The notes: generated by a model from the sequence alone, not told the origin. A stretch of DNA of 32,040 nt from Chloroflexota bacterium (GCA_028873795.1 JAPPNP010000076.1:1-32040), one strand, 5' to 3'. Shown: positions 23,072 through 31,827, counted from the stretch's first letter. Numbers and translations are program-made.

Positions 23072-24010
23072 ATGGAGTATCGGCGACTGGGCCGGACGGG
23101 CCTCGAAGTGTCGCTGGTGGGACTCGGCACCGGCGGGCCAAGCCAGTTGGGCCAGACTCGCGGCGCCACGCGTGAAGTTATTCGCGCCTTCGTGCGGCGC
23201 GCGCTCGATTTGGGAATCAACTATTTCGACACCGCGCCGGTATATCACGACAGCGAGGCGCTGCTCGCCCATGCGCTGGACTGCGTGCCGCGGGACGAGG
23301 CCGTGGTTGCGACCAAGTATCCGAGCGTGGTCGACGTGCATGCGGACGCGCCGCCCCTGGCGTCGCCAAGCGTCATTCGCCCATCCGTGGAGGCGAGCCT
23401 GCGGCGACTCCGGCGGGACGCGCTGGACATTGTGCTGATTCACGCGCTGCGGCCGGAGCTCTACGACGAGTGCCGCGAGCGCCAGGTGCCTGAATTGCTC
23501 CGCCTCAAGGACGACGGCCTGGCGCGGTTCGTCGGGATTTCCGGATGGCCGGTGATGGTGGGCCGAGCCGTCGCCGAGGGATGGCCCGACGTGGTGATGC
23601 CGAACTACAACCTGCTCACCCACGCCCCCGAACGGCATGTATTCCCGCCGGCCCGCGTGCACGACGTGGGCGTGGTCGCGATGACGCCGGTGCGACGCGC
23701 CATGACCGATCCCGCGCACCTGCGCGAGGTGGTGCGGCAGATGAAAGCCGCCGGCCTGGTGCCGCCCGCGTCAGTGCCGGAGGCGGAACCGCTCGACTGG
23801 CTCATCCACGGCGACGTGGGGTCGGTGATCGAGGCGGCTTATCGCTTTGCGGCTACGCCGCCCGAGGTCGCCTGCGTGCTGACGGGTACGGCCGATCCGG
23901 CCCATCTCGAAGCGAATGTCGCGGCGGTTCAGCGTGGACCGTTGCCCGCCGCTGACGTCGAGCGGCTGCGGGCAACCTTCGGCGGCCACGACGAGTATTT
24001 CGGCGACTAG
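23072..24010 (+). CDS. Aldo/keto reductase
   Basis: This is a 312-aa NAD(P)H-dependent oxidoreductase with the aldo/keto reductase barrel. The start M-E-Y-R-R-L-G-R-T-G-L-E-V-S is typical. The catalytic tetrad is complete: Asp53, Tyr58, Lys82 and His124 (L-I-H-A-L). It is 30 bp downstream of the rhamnonate-dehydratase-like gene on the same strand and surely co-transcribed with it. A plausible job is sugar or lactaldehyde/galactose-type dehydrogenation in the same pathway, since some relatives act as L-fucose/L-galactose dehydrogenases. It differs considerably from the second aldo/keto reductase at 30913. A strong hairpin follows its stop. Confidence 0.92.
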   Translation: MEYRRLGRTGLEVSLVGLGTGGPSQLGQTRGATREVIRAFVRRALDLGINYFDTAPVYHDSEALLAHALDCVPRDEAVVATKYPSVVDVHADAPPLASPSVIRPSVEASLRRLRRDALDIVLIHALRPELYDECRERQVPELLRLKDDGLARFVGISGWPVMVGRAVAEGWPDVVMPNYNLLTHAPERHVFPPARVHDVGVVAMTPVRRAMTDPAHLREVVRQMKAAGLVPPASVPEAEPLDWLIHGDVGSVIEAAYRFAATPPEVACVLTGTADPAHLEANVAAVQRGPLPAADVERLRATFGGHDEYFGD

Positions 24011-24124
24011 AGCCGAAGCCCGCGCGTGCGATGCATCGCCAGGCGGGGCAGAAAGAGCGCACCGCCGCCGGTCCTGGGTTTACCTGCTCGGCGAAGAGCA
24101 CGAGGCTCGTTCGCCGGCAGGCCC

Positions 24125-24153
24125 TGGCCGAGGTTCCCGCCCAACCTCGGCCA
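24125..24153. terminator. Strong hairpin between convergent genes
   Basis: An 11-bp perfect stem (TGGCCGAGGTT with AACCTCGGCCA) surrounds a 7-base loop, between the ends of the aldo/keto reductase (24010) and binding protein 1 (24189). There is no T-run, but its position suits a bidirectional terminator. Nothing else is seen in 24011-24188. Confidence 0.65.
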
Positions 24154-24188
24154 CCCAGACCCGGCGGCGGTGCTGATCTCCCTAGACG

Positions 24189-26108
24189 CTAGCCGCCCTT
24201 CTTGTCGTAGAAGTCCATCGCGAACGCCTGGTCGAGCAGCGTGGAGTGCGCCACGCCACCGATCTGGTCGCTGTTGTAGAACCACTGCGCCATGGCGTCG
24301 GCCAGCGGGATGTTGACGGCGGCCTCCTGGATCAGGCGGTTCGCCTCCATCCACATCTCGGCGCGCTTGGACTCGTCGAACTCGGCGCGGGCCCCGTCGA
24401 GCAATGCGTCGATGGGGTCGCCCTCGGTCGCCACGCCCGGCTCACCGTTGTAGTTGAGGAACGCGAACGCCCGACCCGGCAGCCCGTAGTTCGACGTGTG
24501 GTACTTGGCGTACAGCACGTCGGCGTCGGGGCCACGCCCGCCGGTCCACTGGTGGGTGTACTTCCCTTGCGCCATGTCGTTGATGTAGGTCGCGAACTCG
24601 ACGTTCGGGATGTCAACGAAGATGCCGATGCCGGACTCGATGTCCAGCTTGTACAGCTCGCTCAACGGGTTCGGCGTGTTGGGGAACTCCACCTGCATGC
24701 GCTGGCCGTCGCGATAGCGGAAGCCGTCCTCACCGCGGGTGTAGCCGGCGTCGTCCAGCAACTGGTTGGCCTTGCCGACGTCCCACGGGTAGAGGTCTTC
24801 CATGTCCGCGTTGTAGCCGATGGTGCCCGGCGTGAGGATGTTGCCGGCGATGCGCGGGATGCCGCCGTTGCCGCGCTGCACCACGAGCTTCTTGTTGACC
24901 GCGTGGTTTAGCGCCTTCCGGACGACGATGTCGTCGGTGGGCCAACGCGTCGAGTTGATGTGCAGGAACCACGGCATACCCGAAGACATTCGTCCAAGGA
25001 TGGCGCGGTTGTCCTGCTTCGCGAAACGCTCCATGTCGATGAACTGGAAGTGCTGGATCCAGTCCACCTCGCCGGCCTCGAAGGCCGCCGCGCGCGCCAC
25101 CGCGTCCTGCGCCAGGATCTGGATGACGAACTCGTCGGGGTACGGGGCCCCCTGGTTCGTCGCCCACTCCGGCGCCCAGGCGTAGTCTTCGTTCCGCTCG
25201 TAGGTGACGGAGACCTGCTCCTGCCACTCCTTGAACTTGTACGGACCCGTGCCGACCGGGTTGCGCGCGATGTCTTCGCGGTAGGTGATGTACGCCTGCG
25301 GCGAAGCAAACGTGATCTGGCGGTCCGCCAGCACCTGCATGAACAGGGCCTGCGGCGTCTTCGTCTTGAGATCGATGGTGTAGTCGTCGACCTTCGTGAC
25401 ACTCTCGATGTCGCCAACTTGGCCCGCGATCTCACCCCGCTCCAGGCTCTCGTCTAGGAACAGCATGAAGTTGAAGGTCACCGCGTCCGCGTTGAACGGC
25501 GTGCCGTCGTGGAACACGACGTCCTGCCGCAACGGAATGCGGCGCGTCAGGCGGTCATCCGACAGCTCGGGCATGTCGGCGGCCAGCCGCGGGATTATCC
25601 GGTTGTTGGGCGCCCAGGTGTACAGGGTCTCGTACATCGGGAAGCCGCTGCGGTAGGACCACTGGTCCATGCGCACCGGGTTGAACGAGGTGATGGGACC
25701 AGGCGTACCCCAGGTGATGCGGCCACCGCGGGTCGGGTTCCACTCGCCGAGCGGAACGGCTTCGTCTGAGCGGAAGAGGTTGATGCCCTTCAGCGCGCCG
25801 CGCGCCGCCGTCTCGGCCTCGATCTCGACGACGACTTCCTTCTCGACGATTACTTCCTTCTCGACGACGACTTCCTGTGTGACGACGACTTCCTTCTCGA
25901 CTTCCTTGATGACTTCCTGCGTCACCACCTTCTCGACCTCGACCTGTTGGATCTCGGTGACGGTGACGATCTTCTCGACCTCGACTTCTCTGATCTCTAC
26001 CTCGCCCTCGCCACACGCGGCGAGCGCGGCGACGCCGACGCCCCCCGCCAGGGCCAAAGCCCCGCCACGCAGGACGTTTCGACGACTCAGAGACTTCCCA
26101 CGATCCAT
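24189..26108 (-). CDS. Family 5 solute-binding lipoprotein 1 (peptide-type ABC importer)
   Basis: This 639-aa extracytoplasmic binding protein has a signal combining a Tat motif (S-R-R-N-V-L, 8-13) and a lipobox L-A-A-C ending at Cys32, so it should be exported folded and lipid-anchored. Residues 35-100 are a Val/Glu/Lys-rich tether of VEVEKVV-type repeats, probably helical or coiled coil, lifting the domain from the membrane. The binding domain (about 120-635) is SBP_bac_5. The start is ATG 26108, 7 bases after GGAGGG; ATG 26114 is too close to that site. It is the same length as, and nearly identical to, binding protein 2, with a 348-bp stretch identical base for base. Ligand unknown. Confidence 0.93.
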   Translation of the reverse strand: MDRGKSLSRRNVLRGGALALAGGVGVAALAACGEGEVEIREVEVEKIVTVTEIQQVEVEKVVTQEVIKEVEKEVVVTQEVVVEKEVIVEKEVVVEIEAETAARGALKGINLFRSDEAVPLGEWNPTRGGRITWGTPGPITSFNPVRMDQWSYRSGFPMYETLYTWAPNNRIIPRLAADMPELSDDRLTRRIPLRQDVVFHDGTPFNADAVTFNFMLFLDESLERGEIAGQVGDIESVTKVDDYTIDLKTKTPQALFMQVLADRQITFASPQAYITYREDIARNPVGTGPYKFKEWQEQVSVTYERNEDYAWAPEWATNQGAPYPDEFVIQILAQDAVARAAAFEAGEVDWIQHFQFIDMERFAKQDNRAILGRMSSGMPWFLHINSTRWPTDDIVVRKALNHAVNKKLVVQRGNGGIPRIAGNILTPGTIGYNADMEDLYPWDVGKANQLLDDAGYTRGEDGFRYRDGQRMQVEFPNTPNPLSELYKLDIESGIGIFVDIPNVEFATYINDMAQGKYTHQWTGGRGPDADVLYAKYHTSNYGLPGRAFAFLNYNGEPGVATEGDPIDALLDGARAEFDESKRAEMWMEANRLIQEAAVNIPLADAMAQWFYNSDQIGGVAHSTLLDQAFAMDFYDKKGG

Positions 26109-26242
26109 AGACATTCCCTCCAATTGCAGGCACTCCGGGCCTGTGCGCGAGAGGATAACAGCCCGCGCGGGCGATTCGCACCGCGCGGAATCAGGTGATC
26201 GCGGGTCCTTTTGGTCGTCTACGCCCGCGCACGAGGGGATCC

Positions 26243-26303
26243 CGGCACCGTCCGCCGGCGGATGATCCGAGCGGTCCCGAGACCCTCCCGGCGGACGGTG
26301 CCG
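26243..26303. terminator. Long-arm hairpin between the two binding-protein genes
   Basis: A 16-bp perfect stem (26243-26258 with 26288-26303) encloses 29 bases that can form a small inner stem. It follows binding protein 2 and precedes binding protein 1 on the minus strand. It may terminate or attenuate transcription, or stabilise the upstream transcript. A short sequence before the stop codon (GATCTCCCTAG...CTAGCCGCCC) is shared with the end of binding protein 1. Confidence 0.6.
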
Positions 26304-26323
26304 ATCTCCCTAGGCGCTAGACG

Positions 26324-28243
26324 CTAGCCGCCCTTCTTGTCGTAGAAGTCGAGCACGGTGGCTGGTTCGTGGATTGTGGAGAGCGCCACGCCGCCGATCT
26401 GGTCCCTGTTGTAGAACCACTGCCCCATGGCGTCCGACAGCGGCAGGTTGACGGCGGCCTCCTGGATCAGGCGGTTCGCCTCCATCCACATCTCAGCGCG
26501 CTTGGACTCGTCGAACTCGGAGCGCGCCCCGTCGAGCAGCGCGTCGATGGGGTCGCCCTCGGTCGGCACGCCCGGCTCGCCGTTGTAGTTGAGGAACGCG
26601 AACGCCCGGCCCGGCAGCCCGTAGTTCGACGTGTGGTACTTGGGATACAGCACGTCGCCGTCAGGGCCACCCCCGCCGGTCCACTGGTGGGTGTACTTCC
26701 CTTGCGCCATGTCGTTGATGTAGGTCGCGAACTCGACGTTCGGGATGTCAACGAAGATGCCGATGCCGGACTCGATGTCCAGCTTGTACAGCTCGCTCAA
26801 CGGGTTCGGCGTGTTGGGGAACTCCACCTGCATGCGCTGGCCGTCGCGATAGCGGAAGCCGTCCTCACCGCGGGTGTAGCCGGCGTCGTCCAGCAACTGG
26901 TTGGCCTTGCCGACGTCCCACGGGTAGAGGTCTTCCATGTCCGCGTTGTAGCCGATGGTGCCCGGCGTGAGGATGTTGCCGGCGATGCGCGGGATGCCGC
27001 CGTTGCCGCGCTGCACCACCAACTTCTTGTTGATGGCGTGATTCAGCGCCTTCCGGACGACGATGTCGTCGGTGGGCCATCGCATCGAGTTGATGTGCAG
27101 GAACCACGGCATGCCCGGGGCCAGACGTCCAAGGATGATGCGGTTGTCCTGCTTCGCGAAGCGCTCCAGGTCGATGAACTGGAAGTGCTGGATCCAGTCC
27201 ACCTCGCCGGCCTCGAAGGCCGCTGCGCGGGCGACGGCGTCCTGCGCCAGGATCTGAACCACGAACTCGTCCGGATACGGCGCTCCCTTGTTCGTTGCCC
27301 ACTCCGGCGCCCAGGCGTAGTCGTCGAACCGCTCGTAGGTGACGGAGACCTGCTCCTGCCACTCCTTGAACTTGTAGGCGCCGGTGCCGACCGGATTGCG
27401 CGCGATGTCCTCGCGATAGGTGATATAGGCCTGCGGCGAGGCGAACGTGATCTGAAAATCGGCCAGCACCTGCATGAACAGGGCCTGCGGGGTCTTGGTC
27501 TTGAGGTCGATGGTGAAGTCGTCCACCTTCGTGACGCTCTCGATGTCTCCCACCTTGCCCGCGATCTCGCCCCGCTCCAGGCTCTCGTCCAGGAACAGCA
27601 TGAAGTTGAAGGTCACCGCGTCCGCGTTGAACGGCGTGCCGTCGTGGAACTTCACGTCGCGGCGCAACGGAATGCGGCGCGTCAGGCGGTCAGCGGAAAG
27701 CTCGGGCAGGTCAGAGGCCAGCCACGGAATGATCCGGTTGCCCGGCGCCCATGTGTACAGGTTCTCGTAAATCGGGAAGCCGTTGCGATAGGACCACTGG
27801 TCCATACGCACGGGGTTGAGCGACGTGATCGGGCCCGGCGTTCCCCAGGTGATCCGGCCACCCCGGGTCGGGTTCCACTCGCCAAGCGGGACGGACTCGT
27901 CGGAGCGGAAGAGGTTGACGCCCTTCTGCAGGCCGCGAGCGGCCGTCTCGGCCTCGATCTCGACGATGACTTCCTTCTCGACGACGACTTCCCGTTCGAC
28001 GACGACTTCCTGCGTGACGACGACTTCCTTCTCGACTTCCTTGATGACTTCCTGTGTCACCACCTTCTCGACCTCGACCTGTTGGACCTCGGTGACGGTG
28101 ACGATCTTTTCGACTTCGACCTCTCGAATCTCAACTTCGCCCTCGCCGCAGGCAGCCAGTGCGGCGACGCCGACGCCGCCCGCCAGGGCCAAAGCCCCGC
28201 CACGCAGGACGTTTCGACGGCTCAGAGACTTGCCACGATTCAT
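26324..28243 (-). CDS. Family 5 solute-binding lipoprotein 2 (peptide-type ABC importer)
   Basis: This 639-aa paralogue of binding protein 1 has identical length, the same Tat plus lipobox signal (Cys32), the same Val/Glu-rich tether and the same SBP_bac_5 domain. Differences cluster in the N-terminal third of the domain and near the C-terminus, leaving the middle unchanged. ATG 28243 is preceded by GGGGAGGG at ideal spacing; the frame extension to 28261 is not needed. It follows the DppC-type permease by 100 bp on the same strand. Having two near-identical binding proteins for one transporter could raise binding-protein dosage or broaden specificity. Ligand unknown. Confidence 0.93.
   Translation of the reverse strand: MNRGKSLSRRNVLRGGALALAGGVGVAALAACGEGEVEIREVEVEKIVTVTEVQQVEVEKVVTQEVIKEVEKEVVVTQEVVVEREVVVEKEVIVEIEAETAARGLQKGVNLFRSDESVPLGEWNPTRGGRITWGTPGPITSLNPVRMDQWSYRNGFPIYENLYTWAPGNRIIPWLASDLPELSADRLTRRIPLRRDVKFHDGTPFNADAVTFNFMLFLDESLERGEIAGKVGDIESVTKVDDFTIDLKTKTPQALFMQVLADFQITFASPQAYITYREDIARNPVGTGAYKFKEWQEQVSVTYERFDDYAWAPEWATNKGAPYPDEFVVQILAQDAVARAAAFEAGEVDWIQHFQFIDLERFAKQDNRIILGRLAPGMPWFLHINSMRWPTDDIVVRKALNHAINKKLVVQRGNGGIPRIAGNILTPGTIGYNADMEDLYPWDVGKANQLLDDAGYTRGEDGFRYRDGQRMQVEFPNTPNPLSELYKLDIESGIGIFVDIPNVEFATYINDMAQGKYTHQWTGGGGPDGDVLYPKYHTSNYGLPGRAFAFLNYNGEPGVPTEGDPIDALLDGARSEFDESKRAEMWMEANRLIQEAAVNLPLSDAMGQWFYNRDQIGGVALSTIHEPATVLDFYDKKGG
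26672..27019 (-). repeat. 348-bp tract identical between the two binding-protein genes
   Basis: Read by eye, 26672-27019 and 24537-24884 match at every base, including all third codon positions, while flanking parts of the two genes differ every 10-20 bases. This is the pattern left by recent gene conversion within an older tandem duplication. Confidence 0.75.
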
Positions 28244-28343
28244 ATTTCCCTCCCCAAACATCTGGCTTCCCGAACCTGTGCGCGAGGATACCAGTCGGCA
28301 AGTATCTCGTTCGGCCCGGAAACGGTCGCCGCGATGGTCGGGG

Positions 28344-29312
28344 CTATTGCGCCCAGGCGCTCGCTTGCGGGTCCAGCGCCTCGCGCAGGCCGTCGCCCAG
28401 CATGTTGAACGACAGCACCGTCAGCGCCAGTGCGAGCCCGTTGAAAATGCAGATCCACGGGGCCAGGGCGAGGACGGCGCGGTATTGCGAAATCTCCAAG
28501 CCCCACTCCGGCGTCGGCGGTGAGGCGCCCAAGCCCAGGAAGCTGAGTCCGGCCGCCGAGATGATGGTCGAGCCCAGCCCCAGCGTGGACATGATCAGGA
28601 TGGGGCTGAGGATGTTTGGCAGGATGTGACGCACGATAATGCGGGAGTCGCGCATGCCGATCGCGCGCGCGGCCCGCACGTAGCCAAACTCCTTGGCCGA
28701 GAGCGTCGAGCCACGCACGACGCGCGCATAGAACGGAATGCCCGCCACGCCCAGGGCGATCATGGCGTTCGTGAGGCTGGGTCCGAGCGACGCGACGATC
28801 ACGATGGCGAGCAGCAGCCCTGGAAACGCCAACAGCACGTCAAGCAGGCGGCTGATGACCATATCGATCCGTCCGCCGAAATAGCCAGCGGCCATACCGA
28901 GGATCGTGCCGCCGGCCCCAGCAAGCAGGACGGCGACGAAGCCGACCCGCAGCGAGATGCGCGACCCGTGCACCACGCGGCTGAAGACGTCGCGGCCGAT
29001 GTCGTCCGTGCCAAAGGGGAAGAACGCCGGTTCCACCTCCCCGCTCTCGCCCACGCGGGTGCCGCTGGACCAGGGCGGGAGCAGGCGATTCTCGAGCACC
29101 GACTCGAGCGTCGGTTTGATGTTGATGCCTTCGGGCGCGATCACGTCGGCGAAAACGGCACAGAGCGCAAAGAGGATCAGCACCACGCCACCGGCCATGG
29201 CCGCGAGATTGCGGCGCAGCCGCCGCCACGCCATCGACCACTCGCTGCGCACGGCAGCCGAAGCCACCGCGTCGATGGAGGCCGTGTCGGACAGGGGTTC
29301 GGCTGTTGCCAT
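28344..29312 (-). CDS. Peptide-type ABC importer permease, DppC/OppC family
   Basis: This 322-aa second permease of the family 5 importer has an N-terminal cytoplasmic tail (1-35), a first membrane helix (about 36-58), then a periplasmic loop containing F-G-T-D-D-I-G-R-D-V-F-S-R (98-110), a hallmark of DppC-type proteins. Five more membrane segments follow. The EAA-like coupling loop is Y-V-R-A-A-R-A-I-G-M with the downstream H-I-L-P-N-I-L-S-P (about 214-238). It starts at ATG 29312 with no strong ribosome-binding site. It is the first gene of the block that continues with the two binding proteins; its DppB partner is at 20694. The ATPases must be encoded elsewhere. Confidence 0.93.
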   Translation of the reverse strand: MATAEPLSDTASIDAVASAAVRSEWSMAWRRLRRNLAAMAGGVVLILFALCAVFADVIAPEGINIKPTLESVLENRLLPPWSSGTRVGESGEVEPAFFPFGTDDIGRDVFSRVVHGSRISLRVGFVAVLLAGAGGTILGMAAGYFGGRIDMVISRLLDVLLAFPGLLLAIVIVASLGPSLTNAMIALGVAGIPFYARVVRGSTLSAKEFGYVRAARAIGMRDSRIIVRHILPNILSPILIMSTLGLGSTIISAAGLSFLGLGASPPTPEWGLEISQYRAVLALAPWICIFNGLALALTVLSFNMLGDGLREALDPQASAWAQ

Positions 29313-29389
29313 TGCCGTCGGTAGGAGAGGGGCCGCGATTCGGGGACGATACTACATAGGCCGTTTGGCGCGGGCGGGCCGACGGCGGC

Positions 29390-30259
29390 CTACGCCAGCG
29401 CCACCAACCCTGCCCCAAGGGCGATGGCGCCGGCGCCGACGAATCGCGGAGCCGTTCGCGGCTCGCGCAAAAGCGTCATGCCCAGGGCCGCCCCGATCAG
29501 AATGCTGACCTCGCGGGCGGCGGAGACGTACGGCGCGGGCGCCATGGTCAGCGCGATCAGTACCAGCAGGTACGCGGCCACGCACAGGATGGCGACCAAC
29601 GTCACGTCGCGCCAGGAGACCGACACGCGGCGCCAGGGTCGAGCGCCGTACTGCGCCAGGACCACCGGGGTGAGAATGCCGGCTGCGATCAGCCACATCA
29701 GGTAGACGTACGTGAGGGGATTCACCACGGCCACGCCTTGCTTGTCGACCAACGTGTACGAAGCAATCAACACGCCGGTAAACGCGGCGTAGCGACCGCC
29801 GGGACGCAGCAGCATGCGCAGCGGATCGAGCATTGATCGGAGATGCAGGCTCCGCAGATTGAGCACGTAGATGCCGGCAATCACCGTGAGCACGCCGGCC
29901 AGGCCGATCCCCGAAACCGATTCGCCGACGAGCCAGACGCTCACGACCAGCACCAGCGTGGGCCCAAGGCCGCGAGCTAGGGGATACGTAACCGAAAGGT
30001 CGGCGCGCGCATAGGCGTTGGCCAGCGACCAAAAGTACGCCGCGTGCAGCACCCCCGTGGCCGCGATCCAGCCCCAGCCGCCCGTCGGGATCGGCTCCAG
30101 GATCACCCCGACGACGAACGCCGGGAGGTAAAGCACCGACGCGATGGCCAGCGCGAGCCAGAAGAAGACCGGGTGTCCCTCGCCCCGCTTGGCGAGCAGG
30201 TTCCACGCGGCGTGCAGCGCGGCCGCGACGAAGACCAGGGCCAGGGCAGCCGGAGGCAC
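29390..30259 (-). CDS. EamA-family (DMT superfamily) membrane transporter
   Basis: This 289-aa protein has about ten hydrophobic segments arranged as two EamA repeats (about 5-135 and 150-288). The first helix contains H-A-A-W-N-L-L-A-K-R, typical of the family, and P-L-A-R-G-L-G-P and A-R-E-V-S-I-L-I-G-A mark equivalent positions in the two halves. DMT transporters export amino acids, nucleosides, sugars or drugs; no feature identifies the solute. The start is GTG 30259. It is downstream of the DUF3830 gene on the same strand (87 bp) and upstream of the DppC-type gene (77 bp), so it may be part of a longer minus-strand transcript. Confidence 0.9.
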   Translation of the reverse strand: MPPAALALVFVAAALHAAWNLLAKRGEGHPVFFWLALAIASVLYLPAFVVGVILEPIPTGGWGWIAATGVLHAAYFWSLANAYARADLSVTYPLARGLGPTLVLVVSVWLVGESVSGIGLAGVLTVIAGIYVLNLRSLHLRSMLDPLRMLLRPGGRYAAFTGVLIASYTLVDKQGVAVVNPLTYVYLMWLIAAGILTPVVLAQYGARPWRRVSVSWRDVTLVAILCVAAYLLVLIALTMAPAPYVSAAREVSILIGAALGMTLLREPRTAPRFVGAGAIALGAGLVALA

Positions 30260-30346
30260 GGCGAATCCAATTGAGAGGTCGCGGGGTCCGGCAAGCTACC
30301 ACGGAGGGTCCGCGATTCCTCGCGACCACGAGCGTCGAGGGCGGGT

Positions 30347-30835
30347 CTAGAACGTCCGAATCTGGATGGTGGCCGTGCCGTCGTAGCGCAGGCGCTCGCA
30401 CCGGGCGGCGAAGGCCTGCCAGACGTCCGCCGGACCCTCGAACGTTCCAAAGACGTTCGCCGCTTCGAGCGTGATGAACTTTCCGGGGATGGTCGGGCGG
30501 GCGTAGCGGTCGTAGGGCCAGTAAACCTCGCTCAGCGCGCCCGGGTGACCGTGCCGCGTGCCGGCTTCGTAGTGCGTGAAAATCAAGTCGCCGGGCGCCA
30601 CGCAGGTGGTGGCGTTCTCGATGGGCGCCACCACGGTCGGGTCGAAATAGAACGCCGCGATGGTCCCCGAGTAGATTGCATGCAGGCATTCGGCCTCGTC
30701 CGGCAATCTCGCCGTCACCGCCGCACAGGTCTTCGGCGCGGCGTCCCACAGCAGCTTGAAGCGAGCCGGCGGGGCGCCCGGCAGCTCGAGCTCGATGGTG
30801 GAAATCCTGGGCTCCTCAGATTCCGGTATGGCCAT
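30347..30835 (-). CDS. DUF3830 family protein (cyclophilin-like fold)
   Basis: This 162-aa soluble protein resembles DUF3830, a small family with a cyclophilin-like barrel. Supporting segments are I-x-L-x-L-P...F-K-L-L-W-D-A-A-P-K-T-C at the start, A-I-Y-S-G-T-I-A-A-F-Y-F, E-N-A-T-T-C-V-A-P-G-D-L-I-F-T-H in the middle, and the Y-G-R-like loop E-V-Y-W-P-Y-D-R-Y-A. No catalytic residues are known for the family. Members often sit in catabolic clusters with amidohydrolase, HyuA/B or racemase genes; I state this from memory and it fits the neighbourhood. ATG 30835 follows an AGGAGGCGACACGA context with a good AGGAGG site. The assignment is moderately secure; the role is unknown. Confidence 0.75.
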   Translation of the reverse strand: MAIPESEEPRISTIELELPGAPPARFKLLWDAAPKTCAAVTARLPDEAECLHAIYSGTIAAFYFDPTVVAPIENATTCVAPGDLIFTHYEAGTRHGHPGALSEVYWPYDRYARPTIPGKFITLEAANVFGTFEGPADVWQAFAARCERLRYDGTATIQIRTF

Positions 30836-30912
30836 TCGTGTCGCCTCCTGCGATCAATCCCAATGCGCGACTGTAGGTCTCAAGCCGCTCGTTCGCGAGG
30901 CGTGAGCCGGAT

Positions 30913-31827
30913 CTACGCTCCAGCCGCAATGGCCGCCAGCTCGGCCCGCTCGCTTTCGGTCATTCGCCACTCGACGGCGCGGACGTTCTCTTCGATCTCC
31001 TCGGGGCGTCGCGTGCCGGCTAGCGCGACGCTCACGATGGGGTTGGCGATCACCCACGCCAGCGCCAGCTGGGCGACGGTGAAGCCGCGGTCGCGGGCCG
31101 CCTCCTTGAGCCGGTCCACCCGCCGCAGGTAGCTGAGAAAGTGCTCGCGCTCGAACAGCGGCTGCTCGAACACGGTGCCGCGACTGCGGAAGTCGTCCTC
31201 GCCGAAGGTAGTCTCGGGCGTCATCGCGCCCGTCAGCAGCCCGTGCGCCATCGGGCCGAATGCCATCACGCCAAGCTCGCGCTCCTGGCAGAAGGGAAAC
31301 AGCTCGGCCTCCGGTCGACGGTCGAACAGGTGATAACCGATCTGCTCGGTGACGAGGGGAAACGTCTCCAGGCACTCGCCGAGCTGGGCGGCGCTGAAAT
31401 TGCTGACGCCGCCGTAGCGGATCTTGCCCTGCCGCTGGAACTCGGCCATGGCGCCCATGGAGTCGGCGATGGGCACGCTCGCATCCGGCCAGTGGATCAA
31501 GTAAAGATCGAGATAGTCGGTCTGCAGCCGCTGCAGGCTGCCTTCCAGGTCGGCGGCCATCTTGTCGGGCGCGGTGCTGCCCTTGCTCACCAGCACCACG
31601 TCGTGCCGGCGTCCCTTGAGCGCCCGTCCGACGAGCTTTTCGCCTTCGCCAAGCCCGTAACCGGCGGCGGTGTCGATCAGCGTGACGCCAAGGTCGATGG
31701 CGCGGTGGATGCTGCGGATGGCCTCGTCGTCGTCGAACGGGCCGTACTGCCCTCGTCCAATGGGAAACCCACCGAAGCCGATGACGGATGTCACCAGATC
31801 GGACCGGCCCAGCCTGCGGTGTTCCAA
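30913..31827 (-). CDS. Aldo/keto reductase, second copy
   Basis: This 304-aa NAD(P)H-dependent aldo/keto reductase has the catalytic tetrad Asp52 (L-I-D-T-A), Tyr57, Lys82 (V-S-K-G) and His112 (L-I-H-W-P-D). The C-terminal cofactor segment A-L-A-G-T-R-R-P-E-E-I-E-E-N is typical. It is more like general stress or sugar-type members (YhdN/IolS group) than the reductase at 23072. I start it at TTG 31827 because GGGAG lies 7 bases upstream and the protein then begins M-E-H-R-R-L-G-R-S, matching family N-termini; the frame to 31992 runs through repeat sequence. It is the first gene of the minus-strand run with DUF3830 and EamA. Substrate unknown. Confidence 0.9.
   Translation of the reverse strand: MEHRRLGRSDLVTSVIGFGGFPIGRGQYGPFDDDEAIRSIHRAIDLGVTLIDTAAGYGLGEGEKLVGRALKGRRHDVVLVSKGSTAPDKMAADLEGSLQRLQTDYLDLYLIHWPDASVPIADSMGAMAEFQRQGKIRYGGVSNFSAAQLGECLETFPLVTEQIGYHLFDRRPEAELFPFCQERELGVMAFGPMAHGLLTGAMTPETTFGEDDFRSRGTVFEQPLFEREHFLSYLRRVDRLKEAARDRGFTVAQLALAWVIANPIVSVALAGTRRPEEIEENVRAVEWRMTESERAELAAIAAGA

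Noticed and set aside
25830-25990. Regularly repeated short units resembling a tandem or CRISPR-like array (also 27960-28120)
   Set aside because: The periodicity comes from codons for the Val/Glu-rich tether of the binding proteins; there are no unique spacers.
26369-28408. 679-codon plus-strand open frame opposite binding protein 2
   Set aside because: It is antisense to a clear SBP_bac_5 gene. High GC leaves long stop-free shadows, and the translation has no family features.
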